The position numbers and the translations under genes were made by a program. This document shows positions 6,945 through 16,472 of a DNA stretch of 64,000 bases, in pieces. The stretch is from JAYKJB01 sp035284745 [NCBI: Candidatus Sericytochromatia bacterium]. GTDB lineage: Bacteria; Cyanobacteriota; Sericytochromatia; S15B-MN24. The DNA is taken from the NCBI GenBank assembly GCA_035284745.1, contig JAYKIL010000024.1, forward strand, positions 73,324 to 137,323, written 5' to 3'. Numbering within the stretch: the stretch's first letter is position 1; each line of letters begins with the position of its first letter. The notes under the pieces were generated by a model. That model worked only from the letters and a program-made list of their open reading frames with translations. It had not been told where the DNA came from and did not search any database.

Positions 6945-8775
6945 CGGTTCTCGCCCCGCTTTCACGCTGTTGGAGGTGGCACTTGCGGGGGTTGCGGGCA
7001 GCATTCTATTTGCATCGGGTGTGTATTCCTTCTCAGAAGGACAACGTGCTGTGCAGGTGCTCTATCACGAGTTGATGGTGCAAAACGTGGCCCGTGACCT
7101 GCAGCAGTCCCTTGAAGGAGCGCTTCCGGCGAACTTGGCCGGAGTCGCCTCGGGCACGATGAGTCTAGAGTTGTCCGCACCCGATGCAACCCGTGCAGAC
7201 TGGGGGGTGAGCGATGTGAGATTGCGCTGGAGAGATGGCGAGGACCCGGCCTCCACCACCGGTGGGATGCTCAGCATTTCCGTGGATGCCGGGAGCACCT
7301 TTTTGCCTGCCGTGGGAATAGGAACGCGCGGCATGCTGGACCAAGCGGTCTTCGGCTACCGGCAATATGAAACGGCTTTGGAGGCACTGCCCCCCGAAAC
7401 TGGTTTTACTGCTTACATTGACCCTCGTGTGAGAGAGTCCATGCTGCGCGTTTTGGCGCGACTGACGCGGGACGGCAGTGTTCCCTTGTATCTTCAAGGG
7501 GTCTGGGCGCCAAGGGTGCTTTCCTGGTCACAGTTGGACGGTTTGCTTCCGCCTGCCGGGCCGGGGGATTCGGATGCCGACGGGGTCAGTGATGCCGACG
7601 ATCGATATCCGTGGGATCCGGAACGTCACACCAATGGCGTCGGGGAGTTTTTGCCCATTGTCTTCAATGAGGCCAGCGTGGATTCAACGGCTGTGGGTGC
7701 TTCTCTGAACGTGTTTGAGGGCGGTGGCAGCGGGAACTTTGGCTGGGTGACGTGGGATGGAACAGCGAATGCGACGGCGTTGGCCGGGATGTTAAGCAAC
7801 CCGGCAGGCTATACGTATGTCAACCCGAATGATCCGAGCGACAACAGTTTAGAGTTGGGTGATTGGGTGACAGGGAACACCGGTATTTCCAATGCGTCCA
7901 GTGTGCGGACCGCATTGGATGGTCATCTTGGCGCTGAAGGTATCGTACTGGTGTGGGGTGATTACACGGGCAGCGGGGGCGGTGCGGCCTACCGAACTGT
8001 GGGATATTCACGGGTGATTCTGACGGGTTATGACCTGTCAGCAAAGAATATCACGGCCACCTTTTTGGGGCGGTGTGACCGCGATGGAAATCTGCTTCCG
8101 GGCGTGAGTAATGGCGAGGTGCCTGGAACAGTGGCCGCTCCGAGTCCCGAGGTGGTGACCGATGTGCCCGCACCCCCCTCGCCCACCCCGACGCCCAGTG
8201 TCTCATCGACTCCAACGCCAGAGGCGTCTGCAACCCCCTCGAGTGAGCCATCGGCAGAGCCCACCCCGAGCCCGTCCCCCACGCCCACCCCGACCCCGTC
8301 TCCCACCCCGCCTCCCTCTGATGAGGTGTATGGTGTGATGATCAAAGACGCGGTGTTTGCGGGTTGCACGGCAGGGTACGAAACCAGCAATATGAGCTCG
8401 GGGGACGCTACTTGGCGGTATTGCGCGTGGAACGGCGCGACCGCCGTGACAGATTGGGCGCCGCGCTTTACCTTCCCTGGTAATTCTGGCACCTATCAAC
8501 ATCCCAGTGATGTGGCCGACACTCACTTGGATGTTGGTGATCCCATTACGGTGTACGATAATTGTGACAATCACGCCGATTTGATCGCGCCGCTGTCCGA
8601 TGTACAGAATGAGGCCCGTGTGATTGTGGTTCCCTTGTACAGTGGTGTCTCATCAGGTGAAGCCACCATTTCTGGTTTTGCCAAAGTACAGTTGCTTTCC
8701 TACTCCCTCAATGGGAAAGACAAAATGAAGTTTCGCTTCGTAGGCACGTGCCGCTCAGACGGTTCGACCCTCTAA
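6925..8775 (+). CDS. Large minor pilin with TSP3-type calcium repeat and duplicated adhesin-like domain
   Basis: A 616-residue protein that begins like a pseudopilin (RPA|FTLLEVALAG, with Ala instead of Gly at -1, Glu at +5) and then carries domains much larger than a normal pilin. Around residues 207-225 lies an Asp-rich stretch DSDADGVSDADD typical of thrombospondin type 3 calcium-binding repeats. It is followed by a ~150-residue domain, a ~60-residue Pro/Ser/Thr linker, and a second copy of the domain. The copies share LxxGDxxT, a central beta segment, and endings FLGRCDRDG and FVGTCRSDG. I infer a tip-located pilin-fused adhesin. ATG 6925 is firm: GGAGG sits 6 bases upstream, and the frame upstream of it is out of phase with the real preceding gene. 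Confidence 0.75.
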   Translation: MRRLGSSGSRPAFTLLEVALAGVAGSILFASGVYSFSEGQRAVQVLYHELMVQNVARDLQQSLEGALPANLAGVASGTMSLELSAPDATRADWGVSDVRLRWRDGEDPASTTGGMLSISVDAGSTFLPAVGIGTRGMLDQAVFGYRQYETALEALPPETGFTAYIDPRVRESMLRVLARLTRDGSVPLYLQGVWAPRVLSWSQLDGLLPPAGPGDSDADGVSDADDRYPWDPERHTNGVGEFLPIVFNEASVDSTAVGASLNVFEGGGSGNFGWVTWDGTANATALAGMLSNPAGYTYVNPNDPSDNSLELGDWVTGNTGISNASSVRTALDGHLGAEGIVLVWGDYTGSGGGAAYRTVGYSRVILTGYDLSAKNITATFLGRCDRDGNLLPGVSNGEVPGTVAAPSPEVVTDVPAPPSPTPTPSVSSTPTPEASATPSSEPSAEPTPSPSPTPTPTPSPTPPPSDEVYGVMIKDAVFAGCTAGYETSNMSSGDATWRYCAWNGATAVTDWAPRFTFPGNSGTYQHPSDVADTHLDVGDPITVYDNCDNHADLIAPLSDVQNEARVIVVPLYSGVSSGEATISGFAKVQLLSYSLNGKDKMKFRFVGTCRSDGSTL

Positions 8776-8875
8776 GGGGGGGAGGCCGGTGCACATTTCA
8801 CCGCACGGTTTTTTTGGGCGCGATATGATGAAACGGGGGTCGCGCGGGGGCACGACCCTGGAGGAACCGTAGTTC

Positions 8876-10426
8876 GTGAAAACGAAGGCACATATCGGCC
8901 TTTATGTGAGCCCGCAAGCCATAGAGGTTGCGCAGTGCGAGTCTGCTGACGGCACCGAGGTGCGTGTCACGCGCTATCATCGCATGGCATTGCCGGAACC
9001 CTTGGTGAACGAAGAGGGGGAGGTGCTGGACTCAAAGGCGTTGGGTGAAGCGTTGGCTTGGCTCTGGCGCGAGCACGAGTTGCCTTGCCGGCAGGTGGTG
9101 GTGGGCTTGTATGGCCGTTCCGCGATTGCGCGCCTGGTGACGTTGCCCAGCATTCCAGCGAATCAATTAAAGCAAGTGGTTCTTTCTGAAGCGGAGCAGT
9201 ATGCCATTTTTCGTGAGGAAGAACCCTTGGTCGATTTCACCACCGTGGAGTCAGACACCGAGTCAACGACCGTTTTTTACGTGGCCGCTTCACAGCGTTT
9301 GATTGAAGGGTATGGACAGGCTCTCAAAGAGGCACGTTTAAACGCCGTGGCTTTTGACCTCGCGCATTTTGCCGCTTTGCGCCATATGTGCCAGGGAGGC
9401 AGCCCTCAAGATGGCGCGTGGGATGGTGTCGTGGTGATGCCTTCTCGGCTCGTGATTACGCGCTGGCAAGGGCCGATGTTGCAAGTATGGCGGGAGGTTG
9501 CGCTCCAACTGTTTGAAATGGAAGCGAAAGAGCAGCTTTATCAAGTGATAGAGGCTGAAGTGAGTCGAACCTTGGCGGGCCAAGCGAACACCCAGCGGAT
9601 GGCGTGGGTGGCGGGTCCGAGTCTGGCCGAATCGATTCGTCTGAGTCGTTTCTTTAAATCGCAGACCGACTTTGATTTTACCGCGGCGGGTCTGTCGGAG
9701 TGGCCGGCGCGTGTGAGGCCCGAGGCTCTTGAATTTATCAGTCCAGCGTGTCTCGGGCTTGCGTTGTGGGGGTTTGAGGCCGGTATCCCCAGTTTGAATC
9801 CCGGAAAAGACAGCACCCTTGGAGGGCAGTTCTGGGAGCGCCTGCAGGTTGCGGCGGCAGGCTTTAAGTTTGATAAGTCGGTGGCGGCCGCGGTGTTCGG
9901 TGTGCTGGTAGGAGCAGCCCTTGGGACAGGAGTCCCTTGGCTGTGGGCGCAAAATATACAGAACGATAGCGAGGTGCTCAAGCGCGAAAATGCTTCACTC
10001 GAGAGCATCAATGGCTCGCTGAGCGCGCAGGTCGGTGCACTTACGCGGGAGGCGGACGCGAATCAAGCGATCTTGTCGTTGATCGGTCCCCAGGCTGCGC
10101 CCAACTTGTCTGTTGACTTGCTGGCTCAAGCCGCTGACATCATCCCTGCTGAGGCTTATCTCAGTCGGGTGGCAGCACAGAACCCCGTGCAAATCCTTTT
10201 GGAGGGGGGCAGCATTTCTCAAGCCGCAGGCTTTGCATTGGCGCGTCAGATTGGTCGCTTTAAAGAGGTGTCTCGCGTCCAAGTTCTCGACGTTCTGCGC
10301 TCGGACTCAGGAGGCTATCGTTTTCGTATCCAGACGGATCTTCATCCCTTCGAGTCGGTCCCCAGTCACTCCATTCCGCGGGTTTCGTCCGCGCTTCCAT
10401 TTCACAAGAAGGAACAAGGGTCGTGA
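8876..10426 (+). CDS. PilM-PilN fusion, type IV pilus alignment complex
   Basis: A 516-residue polypeptide joining two normally separate proteins. Residues 1-300 have the actin-like PilM fold layout: HIGLYVSPQAIEV as the first strand-turn, then GLYGRSAIARLVTLP and FYVAASQRLIEGYGQALKEA. At 304-312 IPSLNPGKD resembles the INLLP cytoplasmic motif that PilM binds in PilN. It is followed by a membrane helix (~334-357), a coiled coil (~360-400) and a periplasmic PilN-like domain (~410-490). So PilM and its PilN ligand are covalently linked. GTG 8876 has GGAGGA 10 bases upstream. The gene overlaps the PilO-PilP fusion by 4 bases. Confidence 0.8.
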   Translation: MKTKAHIGLYVSPQAIEVAQCESADGTEVRVTRYHRMALPEPLVNEEGEVLDSKALGEALAWLWREHELPCRQVVVGLYGRSAIARLVTLPSIPANQLKQVVLSEAEQYAIFREEEPLVDFTTVESDTESTTVFYVAASQRLIEGYGQALKEARLNAVAFDLAHFAALRHMCQGGSPQDGAWDGVVVMPSRLVITRWQGPMLQVWREVALQLFEMEAKEQLYQVIEAEVSRTLAGQANTQRMAWVAGPSLAESIRLSRFFKSQTDFDFTAAGLSEWPARVRPEALEFISPACLGLALWGFEAGIPSLNPGKDSTLGGQFWERLQVAAAGFKFDKSVAAAVFGVLVGAALGTGVPWLWAQNIQNDSEVLKRENASLESINGSLSAQVGALTREADANQAILSLIGPQAAPNLSVDLLAQAADIIPAEAYLSRVAAQNPVQILLEGGSISQAAGFALARQIGRFKEVSRVQVLDVLRSDSGGYRFRIQTDLHPFESVPSHSIPRVSSALPFHKKEQGS

Positions 10427-11997
10427 AGCGCTCGACAATAATCTTGGCGGTTTTAGGTTCTGTTTTGCTGAGCGGCGGTGCCACCACATGGTTGGTCTTG
10501 CAACCGGCCCAAGAAGCCCACCGGAAATTTGAAGAAACTCACCACAGCAAAGTGAAGCAAAAAAAGAGTTTGGAGATTCAGGTTCAAGAGCTTCAGGCGC
10601 GCTTAAAGCAGCAGGCCATTGATACACTCACCTACTTCGATCTTCGGAAAACGGGTGATAAACGCCGCGAGATTGAACGAAAAACGGTTGAAACCCTCGC
10701 AACTTTGACAGAGATTTTCAACGACCGGCATATGGTCGTGCAGACCGTGCTGCCTAAGGCGGAGGTCACGGGTTTCAAAAAGCCCATTCCGACCCCCTCT
10801 CCAGTATCAGACCCTGTGGCCTCGGTGGCGGTTTCGTCTTCGCCGCCTTCCACTGTCGTCACGCCCCCTCCAGCTTCCCTGCTCCATAAGTCGTTTCAGG
10901 TGGTTGTTCGGGGCGAGTATGAAGACATTGTTGAGGCCTTGCAAGAAATTGAAGCACTTCCCAAAGCCATCAGTATTAATCAATATGAGGTGGCCTGGGT
11001 GCGGCAACCGGGTGAGGCAGCAGATAAAGAGGATGCGACGCTGTCTGCGTCTGCGTTGGAACTCCGCTTTGAATTCTCGATCACTTTTTTGTTGGATGCG
11101 CCGTCCTCAGCATCGGTATCGTCACGGGTTCCGCAAACCGGGGATTCCTGGTTTGACGTGTTATGCGGGTTATTAGTCCTTCCTGCGGAAGCCGCCGAAC
11201 TCGACGCCCCTTCGGTGTCATCACCGCCGGTTCCGATTACAGAACCCTCTTCGTCGCCTTCGCTGGAGAGAGGGTCTGTGTTACCCGTGGCGGAGGCCAC
11301 CCCGGCGACCGCCGCCAAAGACGTTTCATCTTCGCCCGCGGCCCCTCTGTCACCGGCGACGGAAGAGGTGCCCTCCGCCCGCCCCTCGCCCTCCCCCATT
11401 GTCGAATGGGGCCATGCAGCCCCGACGGCGACCCCGCGGTCGGTTCGGCGGGTTCGTTCTCGGGTACGTCCTCGGGTGCGTCGTTCACCCCCTGTGCGTT
11501 CGCGCATGCGTTCGGTCTCCTTCGGACAGCCGCATCAAGCCCGCCGGGGAGTTCCTTCGGCCCCGGCTGCTACGCCAACTCCTGTCAGCCCCAATTCCGC
11601 CGCCTCACAGACCCAGGTGATTGAACAAGAACCCAGTTTGAGACGTGCTTTCGGCGGGGCCTATCACTTTCCGATTTCGCGCGATGTGGTGTCAGGCCGG
11701 CGCAATCCTTTCGTGCCGTTGATGTTTGCGGCGTCTCGGAAAGAGTCCATTTCCCCGGACGCGCAGGTGCCGTCGCCTCCTCAATTACCCGGTGCGGCCT
11801 CGAGCGATGCCTATGTGCTGGGGGGCGTTTTGCTGGGAGGAGGGGCGCCGATGGCTGTTATTCAAGTGGGTGAGGACACTCTGACAGTGGGTATACAGGG
11901 CGTATTGCCCGGCGGCGCTCGCGTCGTGGCGATTTCTTCTGATTATGTGGTGTTGGATGTTTCTGGGCGACGAATTACCCTGAAACTTCCTCGATAA
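10423..11997 (+). CDS. PilO-PilP fusion, type IV pilus alignment complex
   Basis: A 524-residue inner-membrane protein. A membrane anchor at ~5-26 and a coiled coil (~30-70) are followed by a PilO-like ferredoxin-fold segment (~155-225: FQVVVRGEYEDIVEALQEIE, then LELRFEFSITFLL). A long low-complexity Pro/Ser/Thr/Arg region spans ~228-400. The C-terminus (~405-524) resembles the PilP homology region: RRNPFVPL, then VLGGVLLGGGAPMAVIQVG and VVLDVSGRRITLKL. PilP normally is a separate lipoprotein that contacts PilQ, so here the tether to PilO replaces the lipid anchor. It follows the PilM-PilN fusion with a GTGA overlap. The PilO and PilP assignments rest on pattern and position. Confidence 0.72.
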   Translation: MKRSTIILAVLGSVLLSGGATTWLVLQPAQEAHRKFEETHHSKVKQKKSLEIQVQELQARLKQQAIDTLTYFDLRKTGDKRREIERKTVETLATLTEIFNDRHMVVQTVLPKAEVTGFKKPIPTPSPVSDPVASVAVSSSPPSTVVTPPPASLLHKSFQVVVRGEYEDIVEALQEIEALPKAISINQYEVAWVRQPGEAADKEDATLSASALELRFEFSITFLLDAPSSASVSSRVPQTGDSWFDVLCGLLVLPAEAAELDAPSVSSPPVPITEPSSSPSLERGSVLPVAEATPATAAKDVSSSPAAPLSPATEEVPSARPSPSPIVEWGHAAPTATPRSVRRVRSRVRPRVRRSPPVRSRMRSVSFGQPHQARRGVPSAPAATPTPVSPNSAASQTQVIEQEPSLRRAFGGAYHFPISRDVVSGRRNPFVPLMFAASRKESISPDAQVPSPPQLPGAASSDAYVLGGVLLGGGAPMAVIQVGEDTLTVGIQGVLPGGARVVAISSDYVVLDVSGRRITLKLPR

Positions 11998-12055
11998 GGG
12001 CCGCGAATTTGTCGAGGAACTCCCGCTTGAATATGCTGATTCGCGGAGGCGCTTG

Positions 12056-13801
12056 ATGGCCTCTCAGACGGATATTCTGCCCAGTGATAAGATTGGCGAC
12101 TGGTTGGTCAGCCTGGGGATGGTGACGCGCCGCCAACTGGCTGCGGCGCTTGAACTGTCCGAGGCCAAGGCTTGCGACCTTCAGCAGGCGCTTCTGGACC
12201 AGCGCTTCGTGACGGCTGAGGAGTTGAACGGGGCCTCTCGTTTGCAGCGCTTGTTATCGAGTGTGGGGGCTTTGGCCGAGTTTCCCGTTGAAGAAGATGT
12301 TTTGCCACTCATTCCCGAGCCCGTTGCTCGTCAGAAGGCGGTTTTGCCGCTCATGAAAGTGGGAGAACGCTTGGCCGTCGTATATGGACGGGAAGCGAGC
12401 GGCACCGTCCGAGACCACGATGTGAAATTGCTGGACCAAGTGTCTCATTTGACGGGTTTGTTGGTCGTGGGGGTGGGCCTGAGCCGAGAGTTGGTGTTGG
12501 ATGCCATTGACCCTATCTACGGCAGAAACTCCGCCAAGGGGCTTATGGATGCCGCTTTAAAGCTGAGTGGCACCTTGGGCGAGAGCCGGGTGAAAGAGGC
12601 CTCTGCCATTGACCGCCCGAGTGAAGACGGGGATGCTCCCATTGTAGAGCTCGTGAATCAAATTTTGGGCAAGGCCATCGACTCAGGGGCCTCAGACCTT
12701 CACCTCGAGCCTTTTGAGCAGAAACTCGAGGCGCGTTTGCGGATTGACGGCGTGTTGCACACCGTGATGGTTTTTCCGAAGCAAGTGGAGTCTGCTGTCA
12801 TCAGCCGGGTGAAGATTCTCTGTGATATGAATATCGCTGAGCGCCGCCGACCTCAGGATGGTCGTTTTTCAGTCCGGCATCAGGGCCAGAAGATCGATTT
12901 TCGCGTGGCGGTCATTGCCTGTCACTGGGGTGAAAAGGTGGTGATGCGATTATTGCGGCCCAAGACCATCTCATTGGGGCTTGAGGCTTTGGGGTTCTCA
13001 ACGGACGATCTGACCCGCTTGACGCCGTACATCAATGCGCCCAATGGCATTATGCTCGTCACGGGTCCAACGGGCTCGGGAAAAACATCGACATTGTATG
13101 CCTCGCTTGCGGCCATGGATAAACACTCCGATTCTATTGTGACCATTGAAGACCCGGTCGAATTTCCCGTGGAAGGGATCACGCAAATACAGGCCAACGC
13201 GAAAATTGGATTGACGTTTGCGGCCGCACTGCGAACCATCCTGCGATTGGACCCCGATACCATCATGTTGGGTGAGATTCGGGACAAAGAGACGGGTGAG
13301 ATAGCGATTGAAGCAGCGCTCACGGGTCATATGGTGTTGTCCACCTTGCATACCAATTCGACGGTGGAAACCGTCGGGCGCCTGATTGATATGGGGATAC
13401 CCCCCTACATGGTGTCTGCCACATTGCTGTGCGTGGTGGCGCAACGATTGGTGAGGAAAATATGCCGCGGATGTTACCAAGAATACCCCGCTGATCGCGA
13501 AGAAAAGGCATTTCTCGGTAAGTTGCCCGGGGAGGCCATCACGCTTGCGCGGGGCGCCGGTTGTGAAATATGCAATGGGACTGGTTTTAAGGGACAGCTA
13601 GGTGTCTTTGAAATTCTCGAGGTCACGCGGCGGATCAAAGAACTGATTAATCAGCAGGCTTCATCCATCGCGATGCTGGATGCCGCGTGTGAGGGAGGTA
13701 TGTTGACCCTCTTGGATGATGGTAAACGGAAGGTGCTTGCGCGCCAGACCAGCGTGGATGAGATTGTGCGCGTTCTGGGCAGTGGCCTGAAGGACGAGTG
13801 A
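12056..13801 (+). CDS. pilB: Type IV pilus extension ATPase PilB (GspE family)
   Basis: Hexameric ATPase driving pilus extension, 581 residues. Motifs: Walker A GPTGSGKTSTLY (~336), Asp box TIEDPVEF, Walker B TIMLGEIRD (~403-410), His box TGHMVLSTLHTN, and a zinc-binding tetracysteine (CRGC near 470, CEIC about 38 residues on). The N-terminus (~12-68) contains two 24-residue MshEN-type half-motifs separated by five residues. The first is good (KIG, LV, G, MV, L, L); the second is degenerate and lacks both conserved Gly. ATG 12056 has GGAGG 6 bases upstream; TTG 12053 is too close to it. It ends 13 bases from the convergent flhG. No retraction ATPase PilT is in the window. Confidence 0.95.
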   Translation: MASQTDILPSDKIGDWLVSLGMVTRRQLAAALELSEAKACDLQQALLDQRFVTAEELNGASRLQRLLSSVGALAEFPVEEDVLPLIPEPVARQKAVLPLMKVGERLAVVYGREASGTVRDHDVKLLDQVSHLTGLLVVGVGLSRELVLDAIDPIYGRNSAKGLMDAALKLSGTLGESRVKEASAIDRPSEDGDAPIVELVNQILGKAIDSGASDLHLEPFEQKLEARLRIDGVLHTVMVFPKQVESAVISRVKILCDMNIAERRRPQDGRFSVRHQGQKIDFRVAVIACHWGEKVVMRLLRPKTISLGLEALGFSTDDLTRLTPYINAPNGIMLVTGPTGSGKTSTLYASLAAMDKHSDSIVTIEDPVEFPVEGITQIQANAKIGLTFAAALRTILRLDPDTIMLGEIRDKETGEIAIEAALTGHMVLSTLHTNSTVETVGRLIDMGIPPYMVSATLLCVVAQRLVRKICRGCYQEYPADREEKAFLGKLPGEAITLARGAGCEICNGTGFKGQLGVFEILEVTRRIKELINQQASSIAMLDAACEGGMLTLLDDGKRKVLARQTSVDEIVRVLGSGLKDE

Positions 13802-13814
13802 ACCCGGAAGGGGC

Positions 13815-14807
13815 TCAATGTGAGCCAAACACGCGGGCTGCTACCCGCGCGAAAAAGCCGGTCGCCGCTTCACGAGGTGTTTCGCTTTCAATGGGATCAA
13901 TCAACAGGCTCGCCAGCATGTTGATGCGGCGTGTTGAGGGGCCGTAGGGGAACGCGCGAAAAAACGGCTGTTGCTGCAGCACCGAGCGACTGACTTGCGG
14001 ATCTTTTTCGATATGGGTCAGGAAGGAAACATCAATTTCCAAAAACCGATCGACGATCATGATCAGTTTCTGTGCCACGGCCCGCGCTTCTTGCTCTGAC
14101 TCGGCCATGTTAATGATGAGACGGACCTGCGCCAATGGGTTGTGCTGATCGATCGACTTAATCAAGCCATAGGCATCGGTAATCGCGGTTGGCTCGGGGG
14201 TTGTCACCACCAAAACCTCGTGGGCTGCCAAAACAAAGTTCAAGACCCCGCGGCTGATGCCCGCACCCGTGTCTACCAGTATAAAGTCTGCACGGTCCTC
14301 TAAAATGGCCATTTGTCGTATGAAACCATTCAGTTTGTCTTGGTCCAGGTCGGCCAATTCGTGGATGCCGGAGCCCCCGGGCACAATCTGAAGATGGTCA
14401 CTGATGGGCAGTAGAACGTCATCAAGAGACTTGCGCCCCGCAATGACATCTCCCAAGTGAGCCTTGGGTGAGACGCCCAGGATGACATCGACGTTGGCCA
14501 TGCCAAGGTCAGCATCGAACAAAACGGTTCGCTTTTCGCGCTTCGCCAAGGCGAGCGCGAGGTTGACAGTGATGTTGGTTTTTCCCACGCCGCCTTTTCC
14601 GCTGGTGACCACGATGACGCGGGCGGGGGATGTTAACGGCAAAGCAGGGACCGTACTCATCGCAACAGAGGCAATCGTTGGCGTCCCTGTGACTTCCTCG
14701 GTCTCGGCACCCCAACGGATGGACTCTGCCGCATTGTCGACGGCCGCCCCCGCAGCCTTGGGAATATGCCGCATGAGCTCTCGCAGGCGCTTTGCTTGGT
14801 CACTCAT
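13815..14807 (-). CDS. flhG: Flagellar number/placement ATPase FlhG (MinD-like)
   Basis: A 330-residue ParA/MinD-type ATPase that in other bacteria limits flagellar number and acts with FlhF. The deviant Walker A SGKGGVGKTN (~69-78), LFDADLGMANVD (Walker A') and VDTGAGI (Walker B region) are all visible, as is the NMAESEQEA segment common in FlhG/YlxH. The N-terminal ~60 residues begin with a helix DQAKRLRELM, the DQAxxLR-type motif that stimulates the FlhF GTPase. It lies 5 bases downstream of flhF on the same strand and is the last gene of the flagellar run. Confidence 0.92.
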   Translation of the reverse strand: MSDQAKRLRELMRHIPKAAGAAVDNAAESIRWGAETEEVTGTPTIASVAMSTVPALPLTSPARVIVVTSGKGGVGKTNITVNLALALAKREKRTVLFDADLGMANVDVILGVSPKAHLGDVIAGRKSLDDVLLPISDHLQIVPGGSGIHELADLDQDKLNGFIRQMAILEDRADFILVDTGAGISRGVLNFVLAAHEVLVVTTPEPTAITDAYGLIKSIDQHNPLAQVRLIINMAESEQEARAVAQKLIMIVDRFLEIDVSFLTHIEKDPQVSRSVLQQQPFFRAFPYGPSTRRINMLASLLIDPIESETPREAATGFFARVAARVFGSH

Positions 14808-14812
14808 CTCTG

Positions 14813-16288
14813 TTAACTCTTCAACTGAGTGACGAGCATCCGTGCGAGCGTCTCTCCCTCCGCGACGGAGATATCATCGGGCACACTTTGCCCTGTCGTG
14901 ATGTAGGAGACGGGCAAACCGGTTTCGTGGGCGATCGAAATGGCACCCCCTATGATGTCTGTTTCATCTGTTTTTGAGAATATCAAGCGATCCACCCCCG
15001 TGGATGCGAAATGTTTGACAATCTGCTTGAGGTCAGCGAGGCGTGTTGTCGCAGACAAGACCAGATGTGCCTCGACCTGAGGCTCTACGTCTAAAAAGCT
15101 TCGGAGTTCATTGATATGCAGTCGGTTGTAGGGGCTGCGTCCCGCGGTATCGATAAGAATGAGGCCTTTGTCCTGATGTTGTTTCAAGGCCTCTTTTAGG
15201 CTTTGCGGGGTCAACACCACATCCACTGGCAAACCGATGATGTCTCCATAGGTTTTCAATTGTTCGATGGCCGCGACCCGGTAGGTGTCGATGGTGAACA
15301 GGGCCATTTCAGCCTGTCGTGACAGTGCAAAATTAGCGGCCAATTTGGCAATGGTTGTTGTTTTCCCGACGCCCGTGGGGCCCACCAAAGAGACGATCTT
15401 GCGCTCGCCGGGCATCGGGGCGATCGGACCACTTACTTTGAGTAATCCGGCAATCGGGGTTTCAAGAGCATCGCACAGGTCCTCATACACTTTGAGATGA
15501 GGTTGCTCTTTTTGCAGGTATACGACGAGGCCTCTGGCAATGGATGGGTCAACATCCAACGACAAAAGGCGGTCGTAAACTTTTTGCATCAACGTCGGGA
15601 ACTGCGCGACGCTGCGAGGTGCGATCTCAAGCTTGCCAGCCAATGTTGTCATCATCGCCTTGAGGTCTGTCACGGTCGCTTTCAAGTCGGATACCTCATC
15701 CACCAGGCGTTCAGTTTCAGGCATCATCGTCACAACAGGCACCGGAGTGGGGTCCGGTTCTTGGGTTACGACGGGTGGGGCCGCAGGGGGTTCGATGCGC
15801 TGAGCGACACTTTGTACGATCGGTTCAGGGTCAATTTCTGCGACGGCCACGGCGGGTTGAGGCCGCACGGGAGCGGCTTCCAGTTCCGGTGCGGGGCGCG
15901 TGTTTGGGGCCTCGCGGGGGGGAGGAGGCGGGTCCCAACGCTCTGATGCTGGCGCCTCTTCTCGATCCTTGGCACGTTTTCCGAAAGGGCCCAATTCCAG
16001 CGCATCCGAGTCTTTGGGAGAGCCCCAATTGATTGATTTTTCCGGTTCATTGGACCGATCGAACGCGGCGGTCAGGGGGTTCGCATTTCTCCCATTGGAA
16101 GTCGACTTTTCTTTGGCGTCACCGGGGTCGGCGGCGAGCACCTCGACCACGTCTTGGGTAAAAAATCCCATGAAGCCGCCTTTTTTCATCTTGCGACTGT
16201 GGAGAATGACTGCGTTGGGGCCCAAGTCCACTTTGATTTTCAAAATGGCTTCTTGAATGGTTGGCGCCGTATATTGCCGAATCTTCAA
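14813..16288 (-). CDS. flhF: SRP-type GTPase FlhF
   Basis: A 491-residue SRP-family GTPase that sets the site of flagellar assembly. The N-terminus MKIRQYTAPTIQEAILKIK is the FlhF basic (B) domain. A ~130-residue Pro/Glu-rich linker follows, then the N and G domains: P-loop GPTGVGKTTTIAKLA, DTYRVAAIEQLKTYG, LIDTAGRSPYN and a guanine-specificity FSKTDET. The order and spacing match FlhF rather than Ffh or FtsY. It pairs with flhG. A 224-base gap separates it from csrA upstream, so it may have its own promoter, though I could not identify a convincing one. Confidence 0.94.
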   Translation of the reverse strand: MKIRQYTAPTIQEAILKIKVDLGPNAVILHSRKMKKGGFMGFFTQDVVEVLAADPGDAKEKSTSNGRNANPLTAAFDRSNEPEKSINWGSPKDSDALELGPFGKRAKDREEAPASERWDPPPPPREAPNTRPAPELEAAPVRPQPAVAVAEIDPEPIVQSVAQRIEPPAAPPVVTQEPDPTPVPVVTMMPETERLVDEVSDLKATVTDLKAMMTTLAGKLEIAPRSVAQFPTLMQKVYDRLLSLDVDPSIARGLVVYLQKEQPHLKVYEDLCDALETPIAGLLKVSGPIAPMPGERKIVSLVGPTGVGKTTTIAKLAANFALSRQAEMALFTIDTYRVAAIEQLKTYGDIIGLPVDVVLTPQSLKEALKQHQDKGLILIDTAGRSPYNRLHINELRSFLDVEPQVEAHLVLSATTRLADLKQIVKHFASTGVDRLIFSKTDETDIIGGAISIAHETGLPVSYITTGQSVPDDISVAEGETLARMLVTQLKS

Positions 16289-16472
16289 ATTCTTCCTCCC
16301 CGAGGCGTATCAGCCGGGGCTTTGGGGGGTGAGGAGGGCGGCGAAAGCAAATTGACCGAAAATCAACCTGCAAGGCCCATTTGCGCTATTCTGGTAAACA
16401 TAAGTATACTCCTGCCGTACGACAGGGGGTGTGCGGATATCACACCTGATACAAAAGTTAATAATATTTACA

